64,000 nt of DNA from Pseudomonas bharatica CSV86. GTDB taxonomy: Bacteria; Pseudomonadota; Gammaproteobacteria; Pseudomonadales; Pseudomonadaceae. The position numbers and the translations under genes are program-made. Of the stretch, positions 1 to 9,337 are shown one piece after another. Each line of letters starts with the position of its first letter. Positions within the stretch are counted from its first letter, which is position 1. Below the pieces are notes generated by a model. It saw only the letters and a list, made by a program, of their open reading frames with translations. It did not search any database and had not been told where the DNA came from. The stretch lies in NCBI RefSeq assembly GCF_000319305.2, contig NZ_AMWJ02000001.1:620001-684000 (forward strand), written 5' to 3'.

Positions 1-353
1 GGCAGCAGGGAAGGGTGGATATTCAGCAGGCGCCCGGCGTAGTGGCGGACGAAGTCGGCGCTGAGGATGCGCATGAAGCCGGCGAGCACTACCAGTTGCG
101 GCGAGAAGGCATCGATCCGCTCGATCAGGGCCTGGTCGAAGGCTTCGCGGCCGTCGAACGCCTTGTGATCGAGCACGGCGGTGTCGATGCCGGCGTCACG
201 GGCGCGCTGCAGGCCGTAGGCATCGGCGCGGTTGGAAATCACGGCGCGGATCCGGACCGGGGAATCCCCGGCACGGGCGCTGTCGATCAGGGCTTGCAGG
301 TTGCTGCCGGAACCCGACAGCAACACCACCACATCGCACTTCGTGGTGGGCAT
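1..353 (-). CDS. purN: Phosphoribosylglycinamide formyltransferase, C-terminus cut by window edge
   Basis: Third step of purine synthesis: transfers a formyl group from 10-formyl-THF to GAR. The visible N-terminal 117 residues carry the nucleotide-binding SGSGSNLQ motif (about residues 13-20), the VISNR segment, LAGFMRILS and NIHPSLLP, all typical of the GART fold and its folate site. The start codon shares one base with the purM stop (TGATG on the minus strand), so the two genes are translationally coupled. The remaining C-terminal part lies outside the window. Identification is firm. Confidence 0.96.
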   Translation of the reverse strand, partial: MPTTKCDVVVLLSGSGSNLQALIDSARAGDSPVRIRAVISNRADAYGLQRARDAGIDTAVLDHKAFDGREAFDQALIERIDAFSPQLVVLAGFMRILSADFVRHYAGRLLNIHPSLL

Positions 354-1411
354 CAGTGTGCCTTGACGTTCTTCAGCTCGACCTGGGCGGCGCCTTCGGC
401 GGCCACGCCGATCTGGCCGATCACCCAAGGCTGCTCACCGGCCTGGCGCAGGCTGTTCAGGGCGGTTTCGACCTGGTCCTGGGCCACGCAGATGACCATG
501 CCAACGCCGCAGTTCAGCACGCGGTGCATTTCGTGCTCGTCGACATTGCCTTGCTCTTGCAGCCAGTTGAAGACCGCAGGACGCTCCCAGCTCGCCACGT
601 CGACGATCGCCTGGGCGCCTTTTGGCAGGACGCGCGGGATGTTGTCCAGCAGGCCGCCGCCGGTGATGTGGGCCATGGCCTTGACCGCGCCGGTCTCCTT
701 GATCAGCTTGAGCAGCGGCTTGACGTAGATGCGGGTCGGCGCCATCAGCAGTTCGGTCAGCGGCTTGCCGTCCAGTTGCACCTGCTCGATGTCGGCACCG
801 GAGACTTCGATGATCTTGCGGATCAGCGAGTAGCCGTTGGAGTGCGGGCCGGAGGATGGCAGGGCGATCAGGGCGTCACCGGTGGCGACCTTCGAACCGT
901 CGATGATCTCGGCCTTTTCCACTACACCTACGCAGAAGCCGGCTAGGTCGTAGTCTTCGCCTTCGTACATGCCCGGCATCTCGGCGGTTTCACCGCCGAC
1001 CAGCGAGCAGCCGGCCAGTTCGCAGCCGGCGCCGATGCCGGTGACCACGGTGGCAGCCACATCGACGTTGAGCTTGCCGGTGGCGTAGTAGTCGAGGAAG
1101 AACAGCGGCTCGGCGCCACAGACCACCAGGTCGTTGACGCACATGGCGACCAGGTCCTGGCCGATCGAGTCGTGCTTGTTCAGGTTCAACGCCAGGCGCA
1201 GCTTGGTGCCGACGCCGTCGGTGCCGGACACCAGGACAGGTTGCTTGTAGCCGGCCGGGATTTCACAGAGGGCGCCAAAGCCGCCCAGGCCGCCCATGAC
1301 TTCCGGGCGCGCGGTGCGCTTGGCCACGCCTTTGATGCGTTCGACCAAGGCTTCGCCGGCGTCGATGTCTACACCGGCGTCCTTGTAGCTAAGGGAGGGT
1401 TGCTTGCTCAT
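353..1411 (-). CDS. purM: Phosphoribosylformylglycinamidine cyclo-ligase (AIR synthetase)
   Basis: Cytoplasmic enzyme that closes the imidazole ring, converting FGAM and ATP to AIR in purine synthesis. The 352-residue protein has the usual family length. SGTDGVGTK (residues 62-70) and the following DLVAMCVND and EPLFFLDY segments form the PurM ATP-binding core, and [14 protein letters not shown] lies in the C-terminal domain. It is the upstream gene of a purM-purN operon, and divergent from the DUF2066 gene across a 333-base gap. Confidence 0.98.
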   Translation of the reverse strand: MSKQPSLSYKDAGVDIDAGEALVERIKGVAKRTARPEVMGGLGGFGALCEIPAGYKQPVLVSGTDGVGTKLRLALNLNKHDSIGQDLVAMCVNDLVVCGAEPLFFLDYYATGKLNVDVAATVVTGIGAGCELAGCSLVGGETAEMPGMYEGEDYDLAGFCVGVVEKAEIIDGSKVATGDALIALPSSGPHSNGYSLIRKIIEVSGADIEQVQLDGKPLTELLMAPTRIYVKPLLKLIKETGAVKAMAHITGGGLLDNIPRVLPKGAQAIVDVASWERPAVFNWLQEQGNVDEHEMHRVLNCGVGMVICVAQDQVETALNSLRQAGEQPWVIGQIGVAAEGAAQVELKNVKAH

Positions 1412-1744
1412 GTGATCCAGGCCTTTAGGAGGGAGGGATTCGGGGAAATCGACCCTGACCTGCCAGGCTGCGGGGAAAACTGGATCCGCCTGCCCGACCG
1501 TCAGTGGTCTGCGAAGGCGCGCGATTTTATCAGGGTTGCCCGGCAGCGGCCATCCTCAGGCCGACGGGCAGGGCCTGAATATAAGGAAAAAACATGAATC
1601 ACCGCGGGCGGGTGGTTGCCTTGTCGCGGCCTGTATAAGGTATAGGAGGTGAAACAGCGCCCACCCAGTGAATTTTGCGCTGTGGCGAGGGTCTTGGCTT
1701 CACGCTGGACTTCGCTTCTTTCTATATCTGGACAGGAATCCTTC
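1412..1744. other. Non-coding gap between purM and the DUF2066 gene
   Basis: This 333-base divergent intergenic region must hold both promoters. The only conspicuous element is a very strong Shine-Dalgarno-like AGGAGGT at 1644-1650 that is not followed by a well-spaced start codon. The nearest GTG, at 1668, is 17 bases away and in another frame from the DUF2066 gene. No clear promoter or terminator was recognised. Confidence 0.5.
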
Positions 1745-2800
1745 ATGCCTTTGCGTTCATATCTGTTCGGTTGCTGCGTTGCCCTGTTCGCCGTGGCGGC
1801 CCAGGCCGAAAGCGTCTCCGGGCTGTACCAGGTGCGCGAGCCGCTGGCCGGGCAGGGCGCCGACGCGCGCGCCCAGGCCACCCAGGCGGCGCTGGACACC
1901 TTGGTCCTGCGCCTGACCGGCGATCCCAAGGCGCCGCAGAATCCCGGGCTTGCCGAATTGCGCAAGGACCCGCAGCAGATCATCAGCCAGTTCGGCACCG
2001 AGGCCGGTCCGCCCGAAACCCTGCTGGTGGACTTCGACCCCGGCAGCACCGAGCGTGCCCTGCGCAAGGCCGGGCTGGCCCTGTGGGGCAGCAACCGTCC
2101 GGCGATCCTCGGCTGGTGGTTGAACGACAGCACCGAGGGCTCCAGCCTGGTCGGCGATGGCCAGAGCAATGCCGAAGTGCTGCGCCGGGCCGCCCAGCAC
2201 CGTGGCCTGCCGCTGCGCCTGCCACTGGGCGACCTGGAAGAACAACTGGTCGCCACGCCGAAGAATCTCGAAGGTACTGACCCTTCGCCGCTGCAGGCCG
2301 CTTCCGGGCGCTACGCTGCCGACGCGCTGCTGGCGGTGCATGCCAGCGAAGCCGATGGCAAGTGGAATGGCACCTGGCGCCTGTGGCTGGGCGAGCAGCG
2401 TGAACAGGGCAAGGTCGAGGGCGCAGACCAGGCGGCCGTGGCCGATGCCGTGATGCTCGCGGTGAGCCAGCGCCTGGCGCCGCGTTTCGTGGCCAGGCCG
2501 GGGGCCAGCAGCGAGCAGCAGGTCCAGGTCCAGGGCATGAACCTGGAGCGCTACGCTGAGCTGGGCCGGGTGCTCGAACCGTTCGGTGGTCGGGTCATCG
2601 AGGTGCAGGGCGATGTCATGACCTGGAAGGCCACCGGCAGCAGCGACCAATTGCGGGCCCAGCTGGGGCTGGCGAAACTGCAGGAAGTGCCAGCCGATGC
2701 TGCACAGGTGGCTGCACCGGCAACTGCGACGCCCGCCGGGCCAGGTGCGCAACCGGCACCAGCACCGGCCCCGTTCACCGGCCTGCGTTTCCGCTGGTAA
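1745..2800 (+). CDS. DUF2066 domain protein, exported
   Basis: The 351-residue protein begins with a Sec-type signal peptide (hydrophobic stretch LFGCCVALFAVAAQA, probable cleavage after AQA near residue 19). The body resembles the DUF2066 family found next to purM in pseudomonads; its biochemical function is not known. The C-terminus is a low-complexity Ala/Pro tail ending in FTGLRFRW. The ATG at 1745 was chosen because the signal peptide follows at once and AGGA lies upstream; the frame remains open to a GTG at 1649, which would bury the signal sequence. The gene lies 12 bases before the PerM-like gene and is probably cotranscribed with it. Confidence 0.85.
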   Translation: MPLRSYLFGCCVALFAVAAQAESVSGLYQVREPLAGQGADARAQATQAALDTLVLRLTGDPKAPQNPGLAELRKDPQQIISQFGTEAGPPETLLVDFDPGSTERALRKAGLALWGSNRPAILGWWLNDSTEGSSLVGDGQSNAEVLRRAAQHRGLPLRLPLGDLEEQLVATPKNLEGTDPSPLQAASGRYAADALLAVHASEADGKWNGTWRLWLGEQREQGKVEGADQAAVADAVMLAVSQRLAPRFVARPGASSEQQVQVQGMNLERYAELGRVLEPFGGRVIEVQGDVMTWKATGSSDQLRAQLGLAKLQEVPADAAQVAAPATATPAGPGAQPAPAPAPFTGLRFRW

Positions 2801-2812
2801 GGAGCCGTCGCG

Positions 2813-3885
2813 ATGATCGACCTGCGCCGCTGGATGTGGCCTATCGCCCTGCTGGCGCTAGGCATTCTTCTCTATCTTCTGCACGGCATCCTTTCGCCGT
2901 TCCTGGTCGGGATTCTCCTGGCCTACCTGGGCGATCCGCTGGTGGATCGCCTGGAACGCGTGGGCTTGTCGCGTACCGCCGGGGTGGCGGTGGTCTTCGC
3001 CTTGTTCAGCCTGGTCCTGTTGGCGATGCTGCTGGTGCTGATTCCGATGCTGGCCAAGCAACTGGTGCGTTTGTACGAAGTCGCGCCGCAGATGCTCGAC
3101 TGGCTGCAGCATGTGGCGCTGCCCTGGGTCCAGGTCAAGCTGGGCCTGGCCGACGGTTTCTGGAAATTCGACAAGGTCAAGGCCGCCATCAGCGCCCATA
3201 TGGGCCAGACCACCGATATCGTCGGCGTGGTGCTGTCCCAGGTCACCGCTTCCGGCCTGGCGCTGGTCGGCTGGCTGGCCAACCTGGTGCTGATCCCGGT
3301 GGTGGGTTTCTACCTGTTGCGCGACTGGGACCTGATGATGGCCAGGCTGCGCAGCCTGCTGCCGCGCCAGCGCGAGCCGCAGGTGGTGGAGCTGGCGGGG
3401 AATGCCACGAGGTGCTCGGTGCCTTCGTTCGCGGCCAGTTGCTGGTGATGCTTGCCCTGGGCGTGATCTACGCCTCGGGGTTGATGCTGGTGGGGCTGGA
3501 GCTGGGCCTGCTGATCGGCCTGCTGGCCGGGCTGGCGGCGATCGTACCCTACATGGGCTTCATCATCGGGATCGGCGCGGCGATGGTCGCCGGGCTGTTC
3601 CAGTTCGGTGTCGATCCCTATCCGCTGCTGGGTATCGTGGCCGTGTTCATGGTCGGCCAGGCGCTGGAGGGTATGGTCCTGACTCCGCTGCTGGTCGGCG
3701 ACCGCATCGGCCTGCATCCGGTGGCGGTTATCTTCGCCATTCTTGCCGGTGGCGAGCTGTTCGGCTTTACCGGGGTGCTGCTGGCCCTGCCGGCAGCGGC
3801 GGTGATCATGGTGCTGCTGCGTCATATGCATGACTTCTATAAGAAGTCGGACATGTATGGCGAGGAGATCGATCCGCATCTCTAG
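2813..3885 (+). CDS. AI-2E/PerM family permease, frameshifted in this sequence
   Basis: A polytopic inner-membrane protein of the AI-2E transporter (PerM) family; the substrate of this branch is unknown. The first frame runs from ATG 2813 (RBS AAGGAG at 2799) through about 196 residues of family-like sequence and then degenerates. The rest of the family sequence (GAFVRGQLLVMLALGVIYAS, then IVPYMGFIIG) continues in the -1 frame to 3885. One base is missing near the GGGG run at 3397-3400; adding a G restores ELAGECHEVLGAFV. The intact product would be about 357 residues, usual for the family. A consensus error is more likely than a real pseudogene. Confidence 0.88.
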
Positions 3886-4001
3886 GCTGCTCTTGCAAGC
3901 CTTTGATTTTCTTCGCTCATTGTGCGACCGACGGCGCAGGTATAGACTTTGCAAACTTTTACCAAGGGCCCTTTGCGGTTCCTCGCGACCGCCCAGCCAG
4001 C

Positions 4002-4706
4002 ATGAAACCGATCCAGTTGCCCCTGGGTGTGCGTCTGCGCGATGACGCCACCTTCATCAACTACTATCCGGGTGCCAACGCCGCAGCATTGGGCTACGTC
4101 GAGCGACTCTGCGAAGCCGACGCCGGCTGGACCGAGAGCCTGATCTACCTGTGGGGCAAGCAGGGGGTAGGGCGCACTCATCTGTTGCAGGCCGCCTGCC
4201 TGCGTTTCGAGCAACTGGGCGAGCCCGCCGTCTACCTGCCGCTGGCGCAACTGCTCGATCGTGGTGTCGAACTGCTGGATCATCTGGAGCAGTACGAGCT
4301 GGTGTGCCTCGATGACCTGCATGTGATCGCCGGCAAGCCGGAGTGGGAAGAGGCCATGTTCCATCTCTTCAACCGCCTGCGCGACAGTGGCCGGCGCCTG
4401 TTGCTGGCGGCGTCCGCCTCGCCGCGGGAGTTGCCGATCAAGCTGCCCGACCTCAAGTCGCGCCTGACCATGGCCCTGATCTTCCAGATGCGCGCCCTGT
4501 CCGACGAAGACAAACTGCGCGCCCTGCAACTGCGCGCTTCTCGCCGTGGCCTGCACATGACCGATGAAGTCGGGCATTTCATCCTTACCCGCGGTACTCG
4601 CAGCATGAGTGCGCTGTTCGATCTGCTGGAGCGACTGGACCAGGCTTCCCTGCAGGAAAAACGCAAGCTCACCATCCCCTTCCTGAAGGAAACGTTGGGC
4701 TGGTAA
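4002..4706 (+). CDS. hda: DnaA regulatory inactivator Hda
   Basis: A DnaA-related AAA+ protein that, bound to the sliding clamp, stimulates hydrolysis of DnaA-bound ATP after initiation. The 234-residue protein has an N-terminal clamp-binding-like QLPLGV (residues 5-10), a P-loop variant GKQGVGRTH (52-60) with Arg where classical Walker A has Lys, and Walker B LVCLDDLH (100-107). It lacks the DNA-binding domain IV of DnaA. ATG 4002 gives the family N-terminus; an upstream in-frame start at 3903 adds non-conserved sequence. The purMN-DUF2066-permease-hda order is shared by Pseudomonas genomes. Paired DnaA boxes occur elsewhere in this window. Confidence 0.93.
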   Translation: MKPIQLPLGVRLRDDATFINYYPGANAAALGYVERLCEADAGWTESLIYLWGKQGVGRTHLLQAACLRFEQLGEPAVYLPLAQLLDRGVELLDHLEQYELVCLDDLHVIAGKPEWEEAMFHLFNRLRDSGRRLLLAASASPRELPIKLPDLKSRLTMALIFQMRALSDEDKLRALQLRASRRGLHMTDEVGHFILTRGTRSMSALFDLLERLDQASLQEKRKLTIPFLKETLGW

Positions 4707-4821
4707 ACCGCGTCCTTGACCTGCCGCACATAAAAGTCACATTTTTTTCGATTGAATTTGCAAATCGAATCGATAGAAGGCATAGTCGCGGCTTCATCAA
4801 ATTCAAGACACGGTCGTGCCC

Positions 4822-5463
4822 ATGCTGAATCGCTTCGCACCCCTCGTGCCCCTCGCACTCGTGACGCTGCTGTTTGGCTGCGCGGCTCATAGCCCGGCCC
4901 CGCAACAGCAGGATCACTTCTCCGTTTCCGCCAAGTCCGCTACCAAGTCCTCAGTCGAGGCTTCCGTCTTCGAGGAAGAGCTGGCTACCGAGCAGGATCT
5001 GGAACAATTCTCCAGCAGCAAGTCCTACCAGCTGCCCGCCCTGGCCGACAGCATCCTCGAGCGCGGCATGTCGCTGATCGGTACCCGCTACCGCTTCGGT
5101 GGCACCTCCGAGCAATCGGGCTTCGATTGCAGCGGCTTTATCGGTTACCTGTTCCGCGAGGAAGCCGGCATGACCCTGCCGCGTTCGACCCGCGAGATGA
5201 TCAACGTCGATGCTCCGCTGGTCTCGCGCAACAACCTCAAGCCCGGTGACCTGCTGTTCTTCAGCACCAACGGTCGCGGGCGCGTCAGCCATGCCGGCAT
5301 CTACCTGGGCGACAACCAGTTCATCCATTCCAGCAGCCGCCGCAGCGGTGGTGTGCGGATCGACAGCCTGGGTGATCGCTACTGGAGCAAGACCTTCATC
5401 GAGGCCAAGCGCGCCCTGGCCTTGGCGCCGCCGGCAGCGACCACGACACTTTCGCGCAACTAA
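4822..5463 (+). CDS. NlpC/P60 family lipoprotein, peptidoglycan endopeptidase
   Basis: A predicted outer-membrane lipoprotein with a C-terminal NlpC/P60 papain-like domain that would cleave peptidoglycan stem peptides. The lipobox LLFGC ends at Cys20. A Ser/Glu-rich linker (about 25-70) leads into the domain, with catalytic Cys103 in FDCSGFIGY, His157 in SHAGIYLG and a third polar residue near His169. ATG 4822 gives a compact signal sequence; a GTG six bases upstream is also in frame. A paralogue of the same architecture follows at 5601. Confidence 0.92.
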   Translation: MLNRFAPLVPLALVTLLFGCAAHSPAPQQQDHFSVSAKSATKSSVEASVFEEELATEQDLEQFSSSKSYQLPALADSILERGMSLIGTRYRFGGTSEQSGFDCSGFIGYLFREEAGMTLPRSTREMINVDAPLVSRNNLKPGDLLFFSTNGRGRVSHAGIYLGDNQFIHSSSRRSGGVRIDSLGDRYWSKTFIEAKRALALAPPAATTTLSRN

Positions 5464-5486
5464 GCGATTCGCAGCGGTGTCAGACA

Positions 5487-5519
5487 CACGGCGACTATGC
5501 TGAAAAGCTAGTCGCCGTG
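5487..5519 (+). terminator. Stem-loop after the first NlpC/P60 gene
   Basis: An 11-bp perfect inverted repeat (CACGGCGACTA at 5487-5497, TAGTCGCCGTG at 5509-5519) with an 11-base loop lies 23 bases after the stop codon. The U tract is weak (GTGTTTAC), so it may be a modest terminator or an mRNA 3' stabiliser. Confidence 0.6.
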
Positions 5520-5600
5520 CGTGTTTACAGAAAACGTCTAATCTGATTTCTCACCACTTATTCCGGCCCCGCGCCGGGCTCCTTCAGACAGGATGTTCTG

Positions 5601-6140
5601 ATGAAGACGATGATGGCGCGTTCAGCGGTATTGTCCTTGGCAGCACTGCTCGGTGCCTGCTCCAGCCAGGCTCCGACCCCGCCCCCGGTGGTCCAGCCGG
5701 CCTATGTTCCTGCCCAGATCAGCTACTCGCCAGCCGCTGAGGACGTGCTTTTCCGCGCGCTTGGCCTGGTCGGCACGCCCTATCGCTGGGGCGGCAACAC
5801 GCCGGATTCCGGCTTCGATTGCAGTGGCCTGATCGGTTATGTCTACCGCGATGCGGCAGGTATTTCCCTGCCACGTTCGACTCGCGAGATGATCGTCATG
5901 CGTGCCCCGGACGTTCAGCGTAATGCGCTGCAATCGGGGGATGTGGTGTTCTTTGCGACGAACGGTGCGAGCCAGGTGAACCACGCTGGCATCTACGTCG
6001 GGGAAGGGCGCTTCGTGCATGCTCCGTCGACCGGTGGGACGGTGCGGCTGGACTATCTGTCGAACAACTACTGGCAGAAGTCTTACCTGAATGCGAAGCG
6101 GGTGTTGATGGCGCCTGCACATCTGGCGCACAACCCGTAG
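5601..6140 (+). CDS. NlpC/P60 family lipoprotein, second paralogue
   Basis: A 179-residue predicted lipoprotein: lipobox LLGAC with Cys20, a short proline-rich linker (TPPPVVQP), then an NlpC/P60 domain with catalytic Cys74 (GFDCSGLIGY), His128 (NHAGIYVG) and His140. It shares PRSTREMI and the active-site layout with the gene upstream, so the two look like an old tandem duplication with divergent linkers. CAGGATG precedes the ATG. The stem-loop between the two suggests partly independent expression. Confidence 0.92.
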   Translation: MKTMMARSAVLSLAALLGACSSQAPTPPPVVQPAYVPAQISYSPAAEDVLFRALGLVGTPYRWGGNTPDSGFDCSGLIGYVYRDAAGISLPRSTREMIVMRAPDVQRNALQSGDVVFFATNGASQVNHAGIYVGEGRFVHAPSTGGTVRLDYLSNNYWQKSYLNAKRVLMAPAHLAHNP

Positions 6141-6159
6141 GTTCTTGGTGGGGCTGATG

Positions 6160-6232
6160 GCCTCATCGCTGGCAAGCCAGCTCCCACAGGGTACGCGGTC
6201 ACTGTGGGAGCTGGCTTGCCAGCGATAGGGCC
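6160..6232. repeat. REPIN (inverted REP pair) 1
   Basis: Two inverted copies of the REP core GAGCTGGCTTGCCAGC, each ending in CGAT(A/G), flank a short spacer (GGGTACGCGGTCACT). It sits between the convergent ends of the second NlpC/P60 gene and the sugar dehydrogenase gene. Confidence 0.93.
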
Positions 6233-6249
6233 AGTACAGACAACCTCCA

Positions 6250-7566
6250 TTACTGAGCCCTGCTCACCCGCCAAACCACATTCCCCACATCGTCGGCCAC
6301 CAGCACTCCACCCCTCTGGTCAGTGACCACGCCCACCGGCCTGCCCATGGCCTTGCCATCTTCGTTCAAGAAGCCCGTCAGCAGGTCCACCGGTTTACCC
6401 GCAGGTTTGCCTTCGCTATTGAACGGCACGAACAGCACCTTGTACCCGCTGTGCGGCTTGCGGTTCCACGAGCCATGCTGGCCGATGAACGCACCCTGGT
6501 CGAACGGCGCCGGCAGTGCCCCGGCCTCGGCGAAGGCCAGGCCCAGCGAGGCGGTATGCGGGCCGACCGCATAGTCGGGGGCGATGGCCTTGGCCACCAG
6601 GTTGGCGTCCTGCGGGTCTACCCGCACATCCACGTGCTGGCCGTAATAGCTGTAGGGCCAGCCATAAAAGGCCCCGTCCTGCACCGAGGTGATGTAGTCG
6701 GGTACCAGGTCGCTGCCGATCTCGTCGCGTTCGTTCACGGCGGTCCATAGCTGTCCGCTGTGCGGCTCCCAGGCCAGGCCGTTGGGGTTGCGCAGGCCGG
6801 AAGCGAAGATCCGGTGCTGGCCGGTGGCCGGGTCCACTTCCCAGATCGCCGCACGTCCTTCTTCCTTGTCCATGCCGTTCTCGGCCACGTTGCTGTTGGA
6901 GCCGACGGTGACGTAGAGCTTGCTGCCGTCCTTGCTGGCGATCACGTTCTTGGTCCAGTGGTGGTTCAGCGGCCCGCCCGGCAACTCGGTGACCGGCTCG
7001 CCGGTGCCATTCAGCGAGGTGGCGCCCTCCTGGTACTTGAAGCGCAGCAGGCGGTCGGTATCGGCAACGTACAGGTCATTGCCGACCAGGGCCATGCCGA
7101 AGGGCGAATTGAGGTCCTTGAGGAATACCGTGCGGGTTTCTGCCACGCCGTCCTTGTCGGCATCGCGCAGCAGGGTGATGCGGTTGGCGCTGGGTACCCC
7201 GGCGCCGGCCTTGGCCATGACCTTCTTCATCACCCAGCCGCGGATACCCTTGCTGTCCTCGGGCTTCTCCGGCGCGTTGGTTTCCGCCACCAGGACGTCG
7301 CCGTTGGGCAGGACATGCAGCCAGCGCGGATGGTCCAGGCCATCGGCGAACGCAGCCACCCGCGTACCCTGGGCTGCCTTGGGCGTGCTGCCATCGGGCC
7401 AGCCCACCGCCGGAGCGATGTTCACCGTGGGGATCAGGGTCTTGTTCGGCTCCGGCAATTGCGGCGAAGGGCCGCTGCCATCCGTGACCTGGAGGCGGGC
7501 GGATTCGCCGCAGGCGGTCAGGCCGGTGGTGATGGCCAGCAGGATGGCGAGGCGCAGGGTGGGCAT
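6250..7566 (-). CDS. PQQ-dependent sugar (sorbosone-type) dehydrogenase, lipoprotein
   Basis: A 438-residue exported protein resembling the glucose/sorbosone dehydrogenase beta-propeller family (aldose sugar dehydrogenase), soluble periplasmic enzymes that use PQQ. A lipobox-like TTGLTAC places the modified cysteine at residue 19. Family segments include [56 protein letters not shown] and [16 protein letters not shown]. The substrate cannot be deduced. It is a single gene, separated from its neighbours on both sides by non-coding DNA. Confidence 0.88.
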   Translation of the reverse strand: MPTLRLAILLAITTGLTACGESARLQVTDGSGPSPQLPEPNKTLIPTVNIAPAVGWPDGSTPKAAQGTRVAAFADGLDHPRWLHVLPNGDVLVAETNAPEKPEDSKGIRGWVMKKVMAKAGAGVPSANRITLLRDADKDGVAETRTVFLKDLNSPFGMALVGNDLYVADTDRLLRFKYQEGATSLNGTGEPVTELPGGPLNHHWTKNVIASKDGSKLYVTVGSNSNVAENGMDKEEGRAAIWEVDPATGQHRIFASGLRNPNGLAWEPHSGQLWTAVNERDEIGSDLVPDYITSVQDGAFYGWPYSYYGQHVDVRVDPQDANLVAKAIAPDYAVGPHTASLGLAFAEAGALPAPFDQGAFIGQHGSWNRKPHSGYKVLFVPFNSEGKPAGKPVDLLTGFLNEDGKAMGRPVGVVTDQRGGVLVADDVGNVVWRVSRAQ

Positions 7567-7661
7567 GGTCTGACTCCTTGGGAAGATCCTAAGAAGTCAG
7601 AGATTGAATCATGCAGGGAGGTTCAATTACCGGGGACCGCTTCAAAGCAGCCCAAAGGATT

Positions 7662-8240
7662 TCAGGCCTGCTTCAGGAGCAACGCCACCCCCGGATAGTA
7701 CTGCCCCACCTCGTCATGCAACTTGCGATACCCATACGGAAAGCACCAGGCAATCGCACAGGCGGTGTGCTTTTGCAGATCGTCCACCAGGTCCTGCAAC
7801 TCCTCCGGACTGGCATGCTGCCCTAGCTTGCTCGGGCTGACGAACAGCGCCGCGATCTTCAATTGGCTCGGATAGGCGATGGCCCTGGCCTGGGTGGCCG
7901 TCTCCTGCAGCGCCCCGTCCAGGTCGAGGCGTCCGACCTTGGGCCAGCGCTGCTGGGCGTGCAGGTAGGCGGATTCATCCTTGCTGGCGATCAGCAGGTC
8001 GCAGTGCGCGCCGCGGTCGCCTTCATCCCGCTGTTTCTTGCTCTGGTAACCCTGCAAGCTCACCAGCTCGGCCTGCCAGAGCGCCGCCGAGAACAGTCCC
8101 AGATTGCCTTGCATCCCTTGCCAGTACGGACCTTCGTTGTCGCCCAGGGTCTGGTTGAAACGTTCGATGCATTCGCCCCAGCGTTCAAGTGCCGGACGCA
8201 GGAACTCCAGGCGGGGGTTATTGATGATCAGGCCTTGCAT
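7662..8240 (-). CDS. Conserved hypothetical protein, 192 aa
   Basis: Function not recognised. A cytoplasmic-looking protein without signal peptide or membrane segment; it is rich in Trp and Leu and ends in GQYYPGVALLLKQA. ATG 8240 was chosen because AAGGAG lies seven bases upstream on the minus strand; a second in-frame ATG at 8258 lies before that ribosome site and would spoil it. It is transcribed away from the cobalamin riboswitch. Base composition is like that of its neighbours. Confidence 0.75.
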   Translation of the reverse strand: MQGLIINNPRLEFLRPALERWGECIERFNQTLGDNEGPYWQGMQGNLGLFSAALWQAELVSLQGYQSKKQRDEGDRGAHCDLLIASKDESAYLHAQQRWPKVGRLDLDGALQETATQARAIAYPSQLKIAALFVSPSKLGQHASPEELQDLVDDLQKHTACAIAWCFPYGYRKLHDEVGQYYPGVALLLKQA

Positions 8241-8410
8241 GCTGCTCTCCTTGGTCATTGTTGTACGAGCTACAGCTACAGCGAAAAATCATGGCAATGT
8301 GATATCACTGGCTTGGAGTGTGGCACAACGTGAAAGTTGCGCCGTTGGTCGCAATGTGATGGGTGTCTCCAATTGACGCTCCGGGCCCAACCCTCTAACC
8401 TTCGCGACGT

Positions 8411-8603
8411 GTTTCAGGTGCCCTGTGACTGCAAGGTCGACCGGGTGAAACAGGGAAGCCGGTGCGACTCCGGCGCTGCCCCCGCAACGGTAAATCGAGT
8501 CAAGACCGCGCATGGCCACTGGGTGTTCGAACCCGGGAAGGCGCCCGGTCAGGATCGCCCGGCGATCCGCTCGTGAGCCCGGAGACCGGCCTGCAAACAG
8601 TCA
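8411..8603 (+). promoter_or_regulatory. Cobalamin (adenosylcobalamin) riboswitch
   Basis: The region contains the conserved core of the cobalamin riboswitch: GTGCCCTGTGACTGCAAGG near 8418, GGGAAGCCGGTGCGACTCC near 8453, and the B12 box GCTGCCCCCGCAACGGTAA at 8475-8493. It closes with GAGCCCGGAGACCGGCCTG at 8575-8593. It lies in front of cobO and the whole cob operon. High adenosylcobalamin is expected to switch the operon off. The 120 bases between aptamer and cobO hold further GC-rich complementarity (for example CTCCGGGCCC and CCGCGGAG) that could form the expression platform. Confidence 0.95.
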
Positions 8604-8725
8604 ACGGCACCACGGCGGGTGGTGCGCGGTTCTCCGGGCCCTTGCGCCCGGTGCCAGCGCGTCCCTCCGTGCCCCCATCCCCTCAGCTGTCGCCGCTTGG
8701 CGTCAGTGGCCCGCGGAGACCCCCG

Positions 8726-9337
8726 ATGAGCGAATCCCCCGAACGTGACCAACGCCACCTGGCGCGCATGCAGCGCAAGAAGGCGGTGATCGACGAGCGT
8801 ATCGCCAATGCCCCCAACGAATGCGGCCTGCTGCTGGTGCTCAGTGGCAACGGCAAGGGCAAGAGCAGCTCGGCCTTCGGCATGCTCGCCCGGGCAATGG
8901 GCCACGGAATGCAATGCGGCGTGGTGCAGTTCATCAAGGGCCGCAATGCCACCGGCGAGGAACTGTTCTTCCGGCGCTTTCCCGAGCAGGTGCGCTATCA
9001 CGTCATGGGTGAAGGTTTCACCTGGGAAACCCAGGACCGCCAGCGCGATATCGCCGCTGCCGAGGCCGCCTGGGACGTCTCCCGACAACTGTTGCGCGAC
9101 CCGCAGATCGGTTTCGTCGTGCTCGATGAACTGAATATCGCCCTCAAGCACGGCTACCTCGACCTCGACAGCGTGCTCGCCGACCTCCAGGCCCGCCCGC
9201 CGATGCAGCATGTGATCGTTACCGGTCGCGGCGCCAAGGACGAAATGATCGAGCTGGCCGATACGGTCACCGAGATGGGCATGGTCAAGCACGCGTTCCA
9301 GGCCGGCATTCGCGCGCAGAAGGGCGTCGAACTATGA
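8726..9337 (+). CDS. cobO: Cob(I)yrinic acid a,c-diamide adenosyltransferase
   Basis: Transfers the 5'-deoxyadenosyl group from ATP to cob(I)alamin precursors (CobA/CobO/BtuR family). The 203-residue protein has the P-loop GNGKGKSS (41-48), VVQFIKG, and VVLDELNIALK with the family's DELN segment. ATG 8726 matches the family N-terminus MSESPERDQRH; an in-frame extension reaches back into the riboswitch and is not coding. It is the first gene after the riboswitch and overlaps cobB by four bases (ATGA). Confidence 0.96.
   Translation: MSESPERDQRHLARMQRKKAVIDERIANAPNECGLLLVLSGNGKGKSSSAFGMLARAMGHGMQCGVVQFIKGRNATGEELFFRRFPEQVRYHVMGEGFTWETQDRQRDIAAAEAAWDVSRQLLRDPQIGFVVLDELNIALKHGYLDLDSVLADLQARPPMQHVIVTGRGAKDEMIELADTVTEMGMVKHAFQAGIRAQKGVEL

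Noticed and set aside
1644..1670. Very strong Shine-Dalgarno sequence suggesting a leader peptide or earlier start for the DUF2066 gene
   Set aside because: No start codon at proper spacing. The next GTG is 17 bases away in another frame, and the GTG inside the motif would give an unnatural extension before the signal peptide.
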